A stretch of 14,493 nucleotides of DNA from an uncultured Burkholderiales bacterium (GCA_903953985.1 CAJBLW010000551.1:1-14493), one strand, 5' to 3'; shown: positions 6,248 to 14,493, counted from the first letter of the stretch. Notes: generated by a model not told the origin, from the letters alone. Program-made: numbers and translations.

Positions 6248-8230
6248 ATGCAGCCTCACCACCTCGAACTCCTCGCCCCCGCCCGCACCTTCGACATTGG
6301 CATCGAAGCCATCAACCATGGCGCGGATGCGGTCTACATCGGCGGCCCCTCTTTTGGGGCGCGCTCCACGGCCGACAACAGCATTCAGGACATTGCCAAG
6401 TTGGTGCAATACGCCCACCGCTTTCACAGCCGCATTTTTGTCACGCTCAACACCATCTTGCGCGACGACGAGCTCGAGGGCGCGCGCAAACTGGCCTGGC
6501 AACTCTACGACGCAGGAGTGGATGCGCTGATCGTCCAGGACATGGGCTTGCTGGAGATCGACATGCCACCGATCCAGCTGCACGCCAGCACACAAACTGA
6601 TATCCGCAACCCCGAAAAAGCCAAGTTCTTGCAAGACGTGGGGTTGAGCCAAATCGTGCTGGCCCGCGAGCTGACGCTGCCGCAGATCAGCGCGATCCGT
6701 GACGTGATCGACACCGAGCGCACCGTGATCGAGTTCTTTGTGCATGGTGCTTTGTGTGTGGCCTACAGCGGGCAGTGCTTCATCAGCCATGCCCACACCG
6801 GGCGCAGCGCCAACCGGGGCGACTGCTCTCAAGCCTGCCGGCTGCCTTACGAAGTCAAAGACGCGCAAGGTCGCATCGTGGCGCACGACAAGCATGTGCT
6901 GAGCATGAAAGACAACAACCAGAGCGCGAACCTGCGCGATCTGGTGGATGCGGGGATTCGCAGCTTCAAAATCGAGGGGCGCTACAAGGACATGGCCTAT
7001 GTGAAAAACATCACGGCCCATTACCGCAAGCTGTTTGACGACGTGCTGACCGAGCGACCCGAGCTGGCTGCTGCCTCGCATGGCCTCACCACCTTCAGTT
7101 TTGAACCCGATCCGAATCAGAACTTCAACCGCGAGTTCACCGACTATTTTGTGCAAGGCCGCAAAGAGGACATCGGCGCATTTGACACGCCCAAAAACCC
7201 GGGCCAGCCCATAGGCTGGATCAGCAAGGTGACTGCTGAGCACCTCGAGATCACCACCGACGATCCGGCCGCCGAACTGCACAACGGCGATGGCCTGTGC
7301 TACTACGACCTGCAAAAAGAATTGGTGGGCCTGCAAATCAACCGCGCCGAAGCGCAAAAAGCCAAGGGCGTTTGGCGTCTGTTTCCCAAAGACCCGATGG
7401 ACGGTTTCAAGGACTTGCGCAAAGGCGTGCAGGTCAACCGCAACCGCGACATGAGCTGGGTGCGCACCTTGGACAAAAAATCGGCCGAGCGTCGCATGGG
7501 CGTCTGGATGCAATTGGTCGAAACCGCGAATGGCCAAGGTGAAGGTCTGCAACTGACCCTGACCGACGAAGCTGGTCACTCCGGCGCGGCGCAAATGGCC
7601 ATCGCCTGGCAAGCCCCCAAAGACGCGGCCCAAGCCGAGGACAAACTCAAAACCGCTTTGAGCAAACTGGGGGACACCCTGTTCGAGCCGCTGGATGTGC
7701 AAGTGGCCCTGCCCCGTCCCTGGTTTGTGCCGCCCTCACAGCTCAACGCCTTGCGCCGCGATGCGGTGCAGGCACTCGAAGCCGCCCGTGCAAAAGGTTT
7801 TCACCGCCTACCGCGATCCGTGCCCTTCGAGCCGCCTGTCGCTTACCCCGAAGACACCCTCAGCTACCTGGCCAATGTGTTCAACCAAAAGGCCCGCGAT
7901 TTTTATGCCAAACACGGCGTGAAGGTCATTGACGCTGCCTACGAAGCGCAAGAAGAGTTGGGCGAAGTGAGCCTGATGATCACCAAACATTGCGTGCGCT
8001 TTAGCCTTAGCTTGTGCCCCAAACAAGCCAAGGGCGTAACAGGCGTGCAAGGCACGGTGAAGGCCGAGCCCATGCAGCTGATCAACGGCAAGGAAAAACT
8101 CACCCTGCGCTTTGACTGCAAACCCTGCGAAATGCATGTGGTGGGCAAGATCAAAAAATCGGTGTTGAACGCCGTGCCCGAGAGTCCGATGCAGTTTTAC
8201 AAGACACGGCCAATGGTGGGCCTGCACTGA
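6248..8230 (+). CDS. rlhA: 23S rRNA 5-hydroxycytidine C2501 synthase (U32 peptidase family)
   Basis: RlhA (formerly YdcP) hydroxylates C2501 of 23S rRNA at the peptidyl-transferase centre, in a pathway needing iron-sulfur chemistry and prephenate. The 660-residue length matches E. coli RlhA (653 aa) and not the shorter tRNA enzyme TrhP/YegQ. Diagnostic segments include ELLAPARTFD, NHGADAVYIGGPSFGAR, FVTLNTILRDDELEGA, GVDALIVQDMG, LHASTQTDIRN, FFVHGALCVAYSGQC (C170, C177), SANRGDCSQACRLPY (C193, C197), SFKIEGRYKDMAYVKNIT and a C-terminal cysteine set (C582, C590, C624, C627 in FDCKPCEMH). The start at 6248 gives MQPHHLELLAPAR, aligned with the E. coli N-terminus. No Shine-Dalgarno sequence lies before the ATG, in keeping with the very short leader predicted. 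It is often annotated simply as a collagenase-like U32 peptidase; rRNA modification is the better call. Confidence 0.92.
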   Translation: MQPHHLELLAPARTFDIGIEAINHGADAVYIGGPSFGARSTADNSIQDIAKLVQYAHRFHSRIFVTLNTILRDDELEGARKLAWQLYDAGVDALIVQDMGLLEIDMPPIQLHASTQTDIRNPEKAKFLQDVGLSQIVLARELTLPQISAIRDVIDTERTVIEFFVHGALCVAYSGQCFISHAHTGRSANRGDCSQACRLPYEVKDAQGRIVAHDKHVLSMKDNNQSANLRDLVDAGIRSFKIEGRYKDMAYVKNITAHYRKLFDDVLTERPELAAASHGLTTFSFEPDPNQNFNREFTDYFVQGRKEDIGAFDTPKNPGQPIGWISKVTAEHLEITTDDPAAELHNGDGLCYYDLQKELVGLQINRAEAQKAKGVWRLFPKDPMDGFKDLRKGVQVNRNRDMSWVRTLDKKSAERRMGVWMQLVETANGQGEGLQLTLTDEAGHSGAAQMAIAWQAPKDAAQAEDKLKTALSKLGDTLFEPLDVQVALPRPWFVPPSQLNALRRDAVQALEAARAKGFHRLPRSVPFEPPVAYPEDTLSYLANVFNQKARDFYAKHGVKVIDAAYEAQEELGEVSLMITKHCVRFSLSLCPKQAKGVTGVQGTVKAEPMQLINGKEKLTLRFDCKPCEMHVVGKIKKSVLNAVPESPMQFYKTRPMVGLH

Positions 8231-8283
8231 AACGGCCATGCTGAATACTTAGGAGTGCATAAAAATCTGACCACCTTGGGCAT

Positions 8284-9774
8284 TTGCCTTTGGGGCTGCA
8301 ACGGACGGATAAATGGTTCAAAATTCGGCCAAAAGTCCTTACTCACGTCTACTTCCTTATTGCCTGCATGGCCGCTTATTACATCCAAAGCCTTTTCATT
8401 TTTTACGCCATCTTCTCTCTTTTGGGCGGTTTGGCAGCTTCGGTTTATTTTTCACGTTTGGACAGCTCGGCCCGTTACTGGGTGGTGGGCGCCTTGTTGG
8501 CGGGTGTGACGGCCTGGGCCACTGTTTTTCGCAACGATCTGCCACTGCTGTGGTCCTACAGCATCCCCATTGGTCTGACGGGCTTGAGCCACATGCTGAT
8601 GGGATTGGGGATTGCCCGTTTGTACGACAAAGGCCCGCAGCATTGGCGGCTGCTGGGGCTCACTCTGGGCACGCTGGTCTTTATTGCAGCCATGGAATGG
8701 AGTCGCCTGCATGCGGGTCCCGAGGTGACTTTGCTGTTGTCGGGGGGCTGTTTTGGTGTCACCTCGTTGTGGGGGGCCTATTTCGCGCATGCCCATTACC
8801 AACGGACCGCCAACCGTTTTTCCATGCACATGTGCTGGGTCATGGCCGTCATGGGCCTCATCCATTTGATGCGCACGCAAGGTTTTCTGACGGGCTGGGG
8901 CTTGAACACCTTCGGCCAAGAGGCCTGGACCTTTGGCATCTGGACGAGCGCGTTCTTGGCTGGAACGCTGCGTTATTTTGTCTATATCGGCATACGCCTC
9001 CAGGAGCAAGCCGACGAAAGACTGAAAGTGATGACCGCCTTGGTCCGCGAAGAAGAAAGGCGTCGTGTGGTGAACCGGCTGGCGCAACAGGACCGCCAAC
9101 ACAGTCTGGGTGTGATGTCCGCCTCGTTTGCCCATGAGTTGAACCAGCCCTTGGCCGCCATCCTCAATTACGCTGAATTGCTGCAACACCAGCAAAAATC
9201 GGGGCAATGGGACCCACTGGTGAATCAACGGGTGCTGGAGGACATCATCCACAACAGTGTACGGGCGGGCGACATCATTCGCCGGATCCGCAATTTCATT
9301 CAGCCTGAGTCATTGAAAAAAGAATTGGTGGACCTGCGTGGGGTCATTGACGAGGTCTGCGCCCTTGTCGAACCAGAAGCCCGGCTTGGGAACACGGAAA
9401 TCGTCAAACCGCTTCTGCCGAACACACCGATTTGGGTGCTGGGCGATGCCGTGCAACTGTCACAAGTCTTGTTCAATGTGGTCCGTAACGCCATGGAATC
9501 GGTCGAAAATGTCCAGGACCGCAGCATTCGCTTGGACATTCATCGGGAAAATCGCGAGATTTTGATCGAGGTCCATGACACGGGGCCGGGCTTGTCGGAG
9601 GCAGCCGCCGAGCAAGCGGGAGACCCTTTCTACACCACCAAAATCTCGGGGCTAGGCATGGGTTTGTCGATCTCCAAAACCATCCTCGCGCAATTTCATG
9701 GGCGCTTATCGCTGCACAACACCGAAAATGGCGCTTGCACTCTAATTGCCCTGCCTGTTGCCGAAGTCACTTGA
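8284..9774 (+). CDS. Membrane-bound sensor histidine kinase (DctB/FixL-like core), orphan here
   Basis: A 496-residue sensor kinase. The N-terminal half (about 18-237) is hydrophobic with seven or eight membrane segments and no recognisable extracytoplasmic sensor domain, so the signal may be sensed in or through the membrane. A charged coiled-coil-like linker (238-275, rich in E/R/Q) leads to the phosphoacceptor helix SFAHELNQPLAAILNYAELL (H284), then the HATPase domain with N box NVVRNAMESV (N402), G1 DTGPGL (D432), F box DPFYTTK and G2 GLGMGLS (456-461). All kinase motifs are intact. The start is unclear: TTG at 8284 is the first possible codon after an in-frame TAA at 8260, TTG 8290 is next and the first ATG is 8368; none has a good ribosome site. 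No response regulator lies on either side within the window. It follows rlhA by 53 nt with no terminator seen between. Confidence 0.88.
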   Translation: MPLGLQRTDKWFKIRPKVLTHVYFLIACMAAYYIQSLFIFYAIFSLLGGLAASVYFSRLDSSARYWVVGALLAGVTAWATVFRNDLPLLWSYSIPIGLTGLSHMLMGLGIARLYDKGPQHWRLLGLTLGTLVFIAAMEWSRLHAGPEVTLLLSGGCFGVTSLWGAYFAHAHYQRTANRFSMHMCWVMAVMGLIHLMRTQGFLTGWGLNTFGQEAWTFGIWTSAFLAGTLRYFVYIGIRLQEQADERLKVMTALVREEERRRVVNRLAQQDRQHSLGVMSASFAHELNQPLAAILNYAELLQHQQKSGQWDPLVNQRVLEDIIHNSVRAGDIIRRIRNFIQPESLKKELVDLRGVIDEVCALVEPEARLGNTEIVKPLLPNTPIWVLGDAVQLSQVLFNVVRNAMESVENVQDRSIRLDIHRENREILIEVHDTGPGLSEAAAEQAGDPFYTTKISGLGMGLSISKTILAQFHGRLSLHNTENGACTLIALPVAEVT

Positions 9775-9895
9775 AGACCTGCTGCTCAACCCTTCAGCGG
9801 CCCTGCGCAAGACTCAGGCCCTTGCACGTACGTTCAACTGCACACACCCAAAACATGGCGGTCATTCCCCGCACCAACAGGGTTTTCACTGTGCA

Positions 9896-10288
9896 TCAGT
9901 CCAGCCACGCCCAAGCCTGCAGGCGATAAGCCCCATCGGGCTGACGCCAGACCTTGGCGCTCACTTTGCGACTCGCTCCGTCCAGCGTCACTTGAATGTG
10001 CAGTTCAAAGTTCAAGCCTGCCACGACTTGCTCCCGGGCTTGGGTCACATCTTTGTAAAGCACCCGAGCCTTGTTCTGCACCGCATAGGTCTGCACTGCA
10101 AAGCGGGCCGCTTCTTGAACGTCCGGGCTGAAGGCATCGGCCAGCGCCCAAGCTCCGGCAACATCTTCGGCGCTGACAGTCGACACGCTGGAAGTTGGAT
10201 TGGGAAGCAGGGATTCGGACTTTTCGGGGCTACAGGCCATGAGAGAACTCAACGTCAAAGCAAAAAGGAGTTGAAGCAACTCGCGCAT
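9896..10288 (-). CDS. Cystatin-domain lipoprotein (putative cysteine-protease inhibitor)
   Basis: A 130-residue protein with a lipoprotein signal: MRELLQLLFALTLSSLMAC, lipobox LMAC with Cys19, and Ser at +2, which suggests outer-membrane sorting. A short low-complexity linker (20-40) leads to a cystatin domain (about 43-128): Gly45, ARFAV (61-65), EQVVAGLNF with the cystatin QxVxG loop (87-91), and AKVWRQP (111-117). These blocks and their spacings match plant cystatins. The Pro-Trp of the second hairpin loop is Pro-Asp here. No cysteine other than the lipidated one exists, so it is stefin/phytocystatin-like rather than disulfide-bonded. Cystatins block papain-family (C1A) proteases; that activity here is inferred. 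It starts 10 nt after the helicase stop; the upstream in-frame GTG (10324) lies inside the helicase gene and is not favoured, since the lipoprotein signal starts at 10288. Confidence 0.8.
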   Translation of the reverse strand: MRELLQLLFALTLSSLMACSPEKSESLLPNPTSSVSTVSAEDVAGAWALADAFSPDVQEAARFAVQTYAVQNKARVLYKDVTQAREQVVAGLNFELHIQVTLDGASRKVSAKVWRQPDGAYRLQAWAWLD

Positions 10289-10298
10289 GCCGATGTGC

Positions 10299-13200
10299 TC
10301 AACCCAAGGGCTTGAACAATTCACTCAAGTCCGACTCGCCAAACAGCGGCTCTTTGCGTTGCACTGCACCCGAATACATGTCCTGCGCCAACTTGGCTTT
10401 GCGCTCTTGCAGGGCCAGCATGCGTTCTTCAATGGTGCCTTGTGCCACCAATTTCAGCACCCATACGCTTTGGGTTTGGCCAATGCGGTGGGCCCGGTCG
10501 GTGGCTTGGTTTTCCACAGCAGGGTTCCACCAAGGGTCGTAATGGATCACCGTGTCGGCTTGCGGCAGGTTCAGCCCCACACCCCCGGCTTTCAGGCTGA
10601 TCAGGAACAGTGGCACTTGTCCGCTGGTGAACTGGTCAATGATCGCGTCGCGGTTTTTGCTTTGACCTGTGAGCTTGACCCAGGGAATGCCCAGGCGCGG
10701 CAGCTCTTGCTCGATCAAGCTCAGCATTTGGGTGAACTGCGAGAACAGCAAAATTTTGCGGCCCTCGGCCACCATCTCGGGCAGCATGTCGAGCAACTGC
10801 TCGAGTTTGGCCGATTGCTGCACTTGGCTGGCCGCACCCAACTTGAGCAGGCGTGGATCGCAACAGACTTGGCGCAGCTTGAGCAGTGCGTCCAGGATGG
10901 TGATTTGCGATTTGGCCAAACCTTGCGCATTCAAGGCGTCACGAACGGTTTTTTCCATGCCCAAACGGATGGTTTCGTACAGATCGGCTTGCTTGCCTTG
11001 CAGCGGCACCGGCATGAGGGTTTCGACCTTCGGTGGCAACTCGCTGGCCACCACATCCTTGGTGCGTCGCAGCATGAAGGGCGTGATGCGCTTGCGCAAT
11101 TGGTCCATTTTTTCGCTGTTGCCCTGGCGCTCGATGGGGTTGCGAAACAGCACACCAAAACGCTTTTGACTGCCCAGAAAACCGGGCATCAAAAAGTGGA
11201 AAAGGCTCCACAGCTCACCCAGGTGGTTCTCCATGGGCGTGCCGGACAAACACAGGCGGTGACGGGCCGGAATGTCGCCCACGGTTTGCGCGGCATGGGT
11301 GTTGGCGTTCTTGATGTTTTGCGCTTCATCGAGCACCAGCAAATGCCAGTCGGTGGCCAGCCACAGTTCGCGGTCCCGGTGCAGCAAAGAGTACGGCGTG
11401 AGCACGATGTCAAAACCACTGAGATCTTGCGCAACCCCATGGCGCAAAAGGCCATGGTGAATGTGGGTGCGCAAACTGGGACAAAAGCGGGCCGCTTCGC
11501 GTTGCCAATTGCCCAGCAAGCTCACCGGAGCAACGATCAGGGCCGGGTGCGTGAGGCGACCGGCCTCTTTTTCGGTCAGGATGTGCGCCAGGGTCTGCAG
11601 GGTTTTGCCCAAGCCCATGTCGTCGGCCAGGATACCGGCCAACTGGTGCTGCCGCAAAAACTGCAACCAGTTCAGGCCCTGCTGTTGGTAAGGCCGCAAG
11701 GTCGCTTGCAAACTGCTGGGCACGCACACCTCGGGCAAGCTTTCAAGGCCACGCATTTGTTGCAACAAATTCATCAGGCTTTGGGCACCCGCCCAGGCCA
11801 CACCCTGGCCCAGCGAGGCGGCGGTGCGCAAAGCTTCCAGGCGTGACAAACGCAGCCCATCGCCGCTCCAGTCGCGTCCGCGCTCGGAGACCAGCTCCAT
11901 CAATGTGTTCAGCCAGGGTTCGATTTTGGCCGTGGGCAACTTCACAAAGCCCTCGCCTTGCAGTTCGGGCAGGTACAAAAACGGCGGCAAAGTGGTGGTC
12001 TCGCCCTCGGCGTTGAGCACGCTGATGCGGGCCAAAGCCGTCAAAATGGTGGGCACCCAGGGCAAGATATTCACACGCTGGCCATCGATGTCCATGCCCA
12101 GCGACAAATCAAACCAGGGTGACGTTTCGGGCGTTTCAGCTTCGCCCGACAGATCGATGTGCACATCGTCGGCTTCGCGCAGCCAAGTGACCTCGCCGGA
12201 TACAAACCGCACGTCCAAGCCAGCTTGGCGCATGGGCGCGAAGTCTGTTTCCAGCCATTCCAACCACTGCTGAGATCTGTCGGGAGGCAAGCCCAGCATG
12301 TTCACTTCGAAAGCGACCATGCCCAATGCCTCCAAGGCGGACCAGGCGTTGAGTTCGCCAGGCAAGTCACGCACCAGCATGCGCGCCTGCGTGCCATGAC
12401 CGACCAGTACGCGTTGGGCGGTCCCGGTCCAAAAGCCGCGGTGACCCGCGTAATCAAAGCTCAACTCGGCCATGAAAAGACCGTGTGTGTCACGGTCACG
12501 GGGATGGACCGGTGCGATGTCGAGCACGGCACGGGCTGTGACATCCCGAATTTCCGGCGTTTGCGCGATCACGGGCGGCAAGGGCACGGGCCCCAAACGC
12601 GCCATCAACTGGTTCTGGAACTTGAACACCACGCTTTCGGGCAGCACGGGTGCGCTGGACATCACCTGTAACTCGTTGGCGCTGAGGCCTTGTGTGTTGA
12701 GTGGGCCGCAACGGCCATGCAGCGTGTCCATGTAAAAAGGCGGCTCGTTCAACCCATAGGCCACACCCGCATGCTGGGGTTGCATGCTCAGCTTCCAGCC
12801 ACCGGGCAAGTTGTCTTGCGCAGGCACTTCTTGCCAAGCGCCAACCAAAGTTTCGGCGTTATCGCTCCACTGCAGGCTGACCGCACCTTCGGCAGACATC
12901 AGGCGGCCAGTCTGACTACAAACCTTGAGCAGCAGTTGGCCGGGCATGCCGTGCAGTTTGACCTCGCCCTGAAACCCATAAGAGCTGAAACTGCTGGCCG
13001 CAGGACAAGCTTTCATCAGGTCAAAAATGTCACGGTCCAACGGGCTGCTGCTGGCCCAGATCGGATCGTGCGGCGAGGGCTCGTTGCTGACTTTTTTAGG
13101 TTTTCCCCACTCACCGTTGCGCTTTTGCGCGGCCCGCTTGACGCTCAGGTGGAACAAGGGCTTGTGTCCCAAATAAGCCACCGACAGCAGGTAGACAAAC

Positions 13201-13697
13201 TGGTCCTGTGTGGCACCGGGCAAGCTGTAAGCGGCCGGGCCGTTGGCGTTTTCCAGTCGAGTCAGCCATTCACGGGCCTGGTATTCGGCGTGGCTCATGG
13301 CCCGCTCTTTTTCCATCTGGCTGCGACGCGCCAGCACCTCGGGCGAAGGCCCGTCGCTGCCCCATTCGTCGAGCAAAGCCAGGCCTTGCATGGACGCCAA
13401 AATGCCCAAGGCCGCGCCGTGTTTGCAATAGCGCCCGACTGGGCAAGTGCAGCCGCTGCGCCACTCGCTCAGGTTGCCGCCCGGGCTCACGCGCAGCTCA
13501 GCGTTCACAGTGTAGGGACTGACCTCGCTGCCCTCCACCTGGCCTTGCAAACGCCAGCTTTCGCCGTCGGGCGTGAGCTGCGACGAAATCACTTTGTTTT
13601 GCAGGTACAGCGTGGTGCCCCGCGACCACGCACCCTGGTCAAAGTAAAAGGCCAGTTGCGAAGGGGGGAACCACTGCCGTGGTGTGTCGGATTTCAT
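10299..13697 (-). CDS. SWIM zinc-finger SNF2-family helicase/ATPase
   Basis: A 1132-residue SNF2-type DNA translocase, a widespread bacterial type whose task is not established. A SWIM zinc motif near the N-terminus, C83-x-C85-x5-C91-x-H93 (CTCPVGRYCKHG), probably binds DNA or protein. A long middle region (about 100-660) has no motif I recognise. The ATPase core follows: ADDMGLGKTLQTLAHIL (Walker A K698), LDEAQNI (D790, a DEAQ rather than DEAH box), SGTPMENHLGELWSL, RRTKDVV, KILLFSQFTQML, SLKAGGVGLNL, and motif VI DRAHRIGQTQ (from residue 1067). All catalytic motifs are intact. The ATG at 13697 is 12 nt after the purL stop, and the cystatin lipoprotein starts 10 nt after its own stop, so the three genes probably share a transcript. 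No strong ribosome site precedes the ATG. Roles in replication-fork, transcription or repair remodelling are only guesses. Confidence 0.93.
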   Translation of the reverse strand: MKSDTPRQWFPPSQLAFYFDQGAWSRGTTLYLQNKVISSQLTPDGESWRLQGQVEGSEVSPYTVNAELRVSPGGNLSEWRSGCTCPVGRYCKHGAALGILASMQGLALLDEWGSDGPSPEVLARRSQMEKERAMSHAEYQAREWLTRLENANGPAAYSLPGATQDQFVYLLSVAYLGHKPLFHLSVKRAAQKRNGEWGKPKKVSNEPSPHDPIWASSSPLDRDIFDLMKACPAASSFSSYGFQGEVKLHGMPGQLLLKVCSQTGRLMSAEGAVSLQWSDNAETLVGAWQEVPAQDNLPGGWKLSMQPQHAGVAYGLNEPPFYMDTLHGRCGPLNTQGLSANELQVMSSAPVLPESVVFKFQNQLMARLGPVPLPPVIAQTPEIRDVTARAVLDIAPVHPRDRDTHGLFMAELSFDYAGHRGFWTGTAQRVLVGHGTQARMLVRDLPGELNAWSALEALGMVAFEVNMLGLPPDRSQQWLEWLETDFAPMRQAGLDVRFVSGEVTWLREADDVHIDLSGEAETPETSPWFDLSLGMDIDGQRVNILPWVPTILTALARISVLNAEGETTTLPPFLYLPELQGEGFVKLPTAKIEPWLNTLMELVSERGRDWSGDGLRLSRLEALRTAASLGQGVAWAGAQSLMNLLQQMRGLESLPEVCVPSSLQATLRPYQQQGLNWLQFLRQHQLAGILADDMGLGKTLQTLAHILTEKEAGRLTHPALIVAPVSLLGNWQREAARFCPSLRTHIHHGLLRHGVAQDLSGFDIVLTPYSLLHRDRELWLATDWHLLVLDEAQNIKNANTHAAQTVGDIPARHRLCLSGTPMENHLGELWSLFHFLMPGFLGSQKRFGVLFRNPIERQGNSEKMDQLRKRITPFMLRRTKDVVASELPPKVETLMPVPLQGKQADLYETIRLGMEKTVRDALNAQGLAKSQITILDALLKLRQVCCDPRLLKLGAASQVQQSAKLEQLLDMLPEMVAEGRKILLFSQFTQMLSLIEQELPRLGIPWVKLTGQSKNRDAIIDQFTSGQVPLFLISLKAGGVGLNLPQADTVIHYDPWWNPAVENQATDRAHRIGQTQSVWVLKLVAQGTIEERMLALQERKAKLAQDMYSGAVQRKEPLFGESDLSELFKPLG

Positions 13698-13709
13698 GCG
13701 TTCACGGTC

Positions 13710-14492
13710 TCAACCCACCCACTTGCGCGCGTTTTGCCACACGCGCAGCCATGGGCTGGTGGCCGAAATGTCGCCGCTGGTCCAGCTCATCTGTACGTTG
13801 CGGAACACCCGCTCAGGGTGCGGCATCATGGCCGTAAAACGCCCGTCGGCGGTGGTCACGGCCGTCAAGCCACCCGCGCTGCCATTGGGGTTGAAGGGGT
13901 ACTGCTCGGTGGCTGCGCCGCTGTTGTCCACGAAGCGCATCGCGCCGATGGCCTGAGCTGCGCTGCCCCGGTGCTTGAAGTTGGCAAAGCCTTCGCCGTG
14001 CGCGACGGCAATCGGCAAGCGGCTGCCCGCCATGCCTTGCAAAAACAGGCTGGGCGATTCGAGCACTTCGACCATCGACAGGCGCGCTTCAAAGCGCTCG
14101 CTCTGGTTGGTGGTGAAGCGCGGCCAGTCTTGTGCGCCGGGGATGATGTCGGCGAGTTCTGCAAACATCTGGCAGCCGTTGCACACGCCCAGACCAAAGG
14201 TGTCGGTGCGGCCAAAAAAGCCTTTGAACTGATCGGCCAGCGCCGGGTTGAAGGTGATGCTGCGCGCCCAGCCGATGCCTGCGCCGAGCGTGTCGCCGTA
14301 GCTGAAGCCGCCACAAGCCACGAGACCCTGAAAATGGGCCAAGTCAGCGCGGCCAGATTGCAAATCGGTCATGTGCACGTCGTGCGACTCGAAGCCCGCT
14401 TTGTGGAAGGCGTAGGCCATTTCAACATGCGAGTTGACGCCCTGTTCGCGCAAGATCGCTACCTTGGGGCGCGACAAATTCAGGAACGGTGC
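13710..14492 (-). CDS. purL: Phosphoribosylformylglycinamidine synthase, glutaminase domain (3' part)
   Basis: The C-terminal 260 residues of the large, single-chain PurL (about 1300 aa in proteobacteria); the rest lies beyond the right edge. PurL converts FGAR to FGAM with ATP and glutamine in step four of purine synthesis. The visible part is the class I glutamine amidotransferase domain. It begins APFLNLSRPKVAILREQGVN, continues GGFSYGDTLGAGIGWA, has the nucleophile Cys in GLGVCNGCQMF and the His-Glu of the triad in MMPHPERVF, and ends VWQNARKWVG. The open frame continues past the edge with no start needed here: the apparent first codon at 14477 is an internal TTG (Leu), not a start. The SNF2 helicase gene follows after 12 nt on the same strand. 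Confidence 0.96.
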   Translation of the reverse strand, partial: APFLNLSRPKVAILREQGVNSHVEMAYAFHKAGFESHDVHMTDLQSGRADLAHFQGLVACGGFSYGDTLGAGIGWARSITFNPALADQFKGFFGRTDTFGLGVCNGCQMFAELADIIPGAQDWPRFTTNQSERFEARLSMVEVLESPSLFLQGMAGSRLPIAVAHGEGFANFKHRGSAAQAIGAMRFVDNSGAATEQYPFNPNGSAGGLTAVTTADGRFTAMMPHPERVFRNVQMSWTSGDISATSPWLRVWQNARKWVG

Positions 14493-14493
14493 A

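Noticed and set aside
5883..6530. Plus-strand open frame of 215 codons across the hairpin region into rlhA
   Set aside because: It runs through both palindromic elements and then overlaps rlhA out of frame; the peptide is low-complexity and not protein-like.
6221..7702. Minus-strand open frame of 493 codons antisense to rlhA
   Set aside because: Same shadow composition, no domain and no ribosome site; the plus strand carries a well-conserved enzyme.
9775..9895. Terminator between the convergent histidine kinase and lipoprotein genes
   Set aside because: No stem followed by a T-run was found on either strand in this 121-nt gap.
10287..11846. Plus-strand open frame of 519 codons antisense to the SNF2 helicase ATPase core
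   Set aside because: Mirror frame of conserved helicase motifs; its composition is typical of a shadow frame.

Overview
The window looks like chromosomal DNA of a betaproteobacterium, most likely Burkholderiales and probably Comamonadaceae (a Limnohabitans/Rhodoferax/Polaromonas-like organism). This rests on high GC, typical protein variants (RlhA-type U32 protein, large fused PurL, YciB-BolA-PpiC cluster) and gene order. The placement is inferred from protein character; no rRNA or other marker is present. No CRISPR array, tRNA, rRNA, prophage or insertion sequence is visible.

Layout. Bases 1-214 (minus) carry the start of a LivH-type branched-chain amino acid ABC permease. Bases 406-2034 (minus) encode a fatty-acyl-CoA ligase with a terminator just downstream. 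Divergent from it runs a tight plus-strand cluster: selO (2157-3701), msrB, yciB, bolA, a terminator, then a secreted parvulin-type prolyl isomerase and a second terminator. selO/msrB and yciB/bolA each join through an overlapping ATGA. Bases 5864-6247 form a long non-coding gap with two large hairpins in opposite orientation. They share a nearly identical 26-nt loop but have diverged, still-paired stems. rlhA (23S rRNA C2501 hydroxylase) follows, possibly from a promoter so close to the ATG that the mRNA would be almost leaderless. After it comes a membrane histidine kinase without a response regulator in view. The last third (minus) reads purL (3' part), then a SWIM-SNF2 helicase, then a small lipoprotein, with gaps of only about 10-12 nt, so it is probably one transcript.

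How the genes fit together. selO and msrB both belong to redox-stress biology, and YciB, BolA and the prolyl isomerase to envelope and cell-shape upkeep. The purL-helicase-lipoprotein string links purine synthesis, nucleic-acid remodelling and a surface or periplasmic protein with no obvious common pathway.

Three points stand out. (1) The SelO pseudokinase appears to have lost the catalytic Asp and metal-binding Asn of its active site (V266-T267 instead of D-N), while the rest of the fold is intact. (2) The small lipoprotein is a cystatin: it has ARFAV, QVVAG and AKVW blocks at the spacing of plant cystatins, on a bacterial lipoprotein signal. (3) The paired hairpin element shows compensatory base changes between its two copies.
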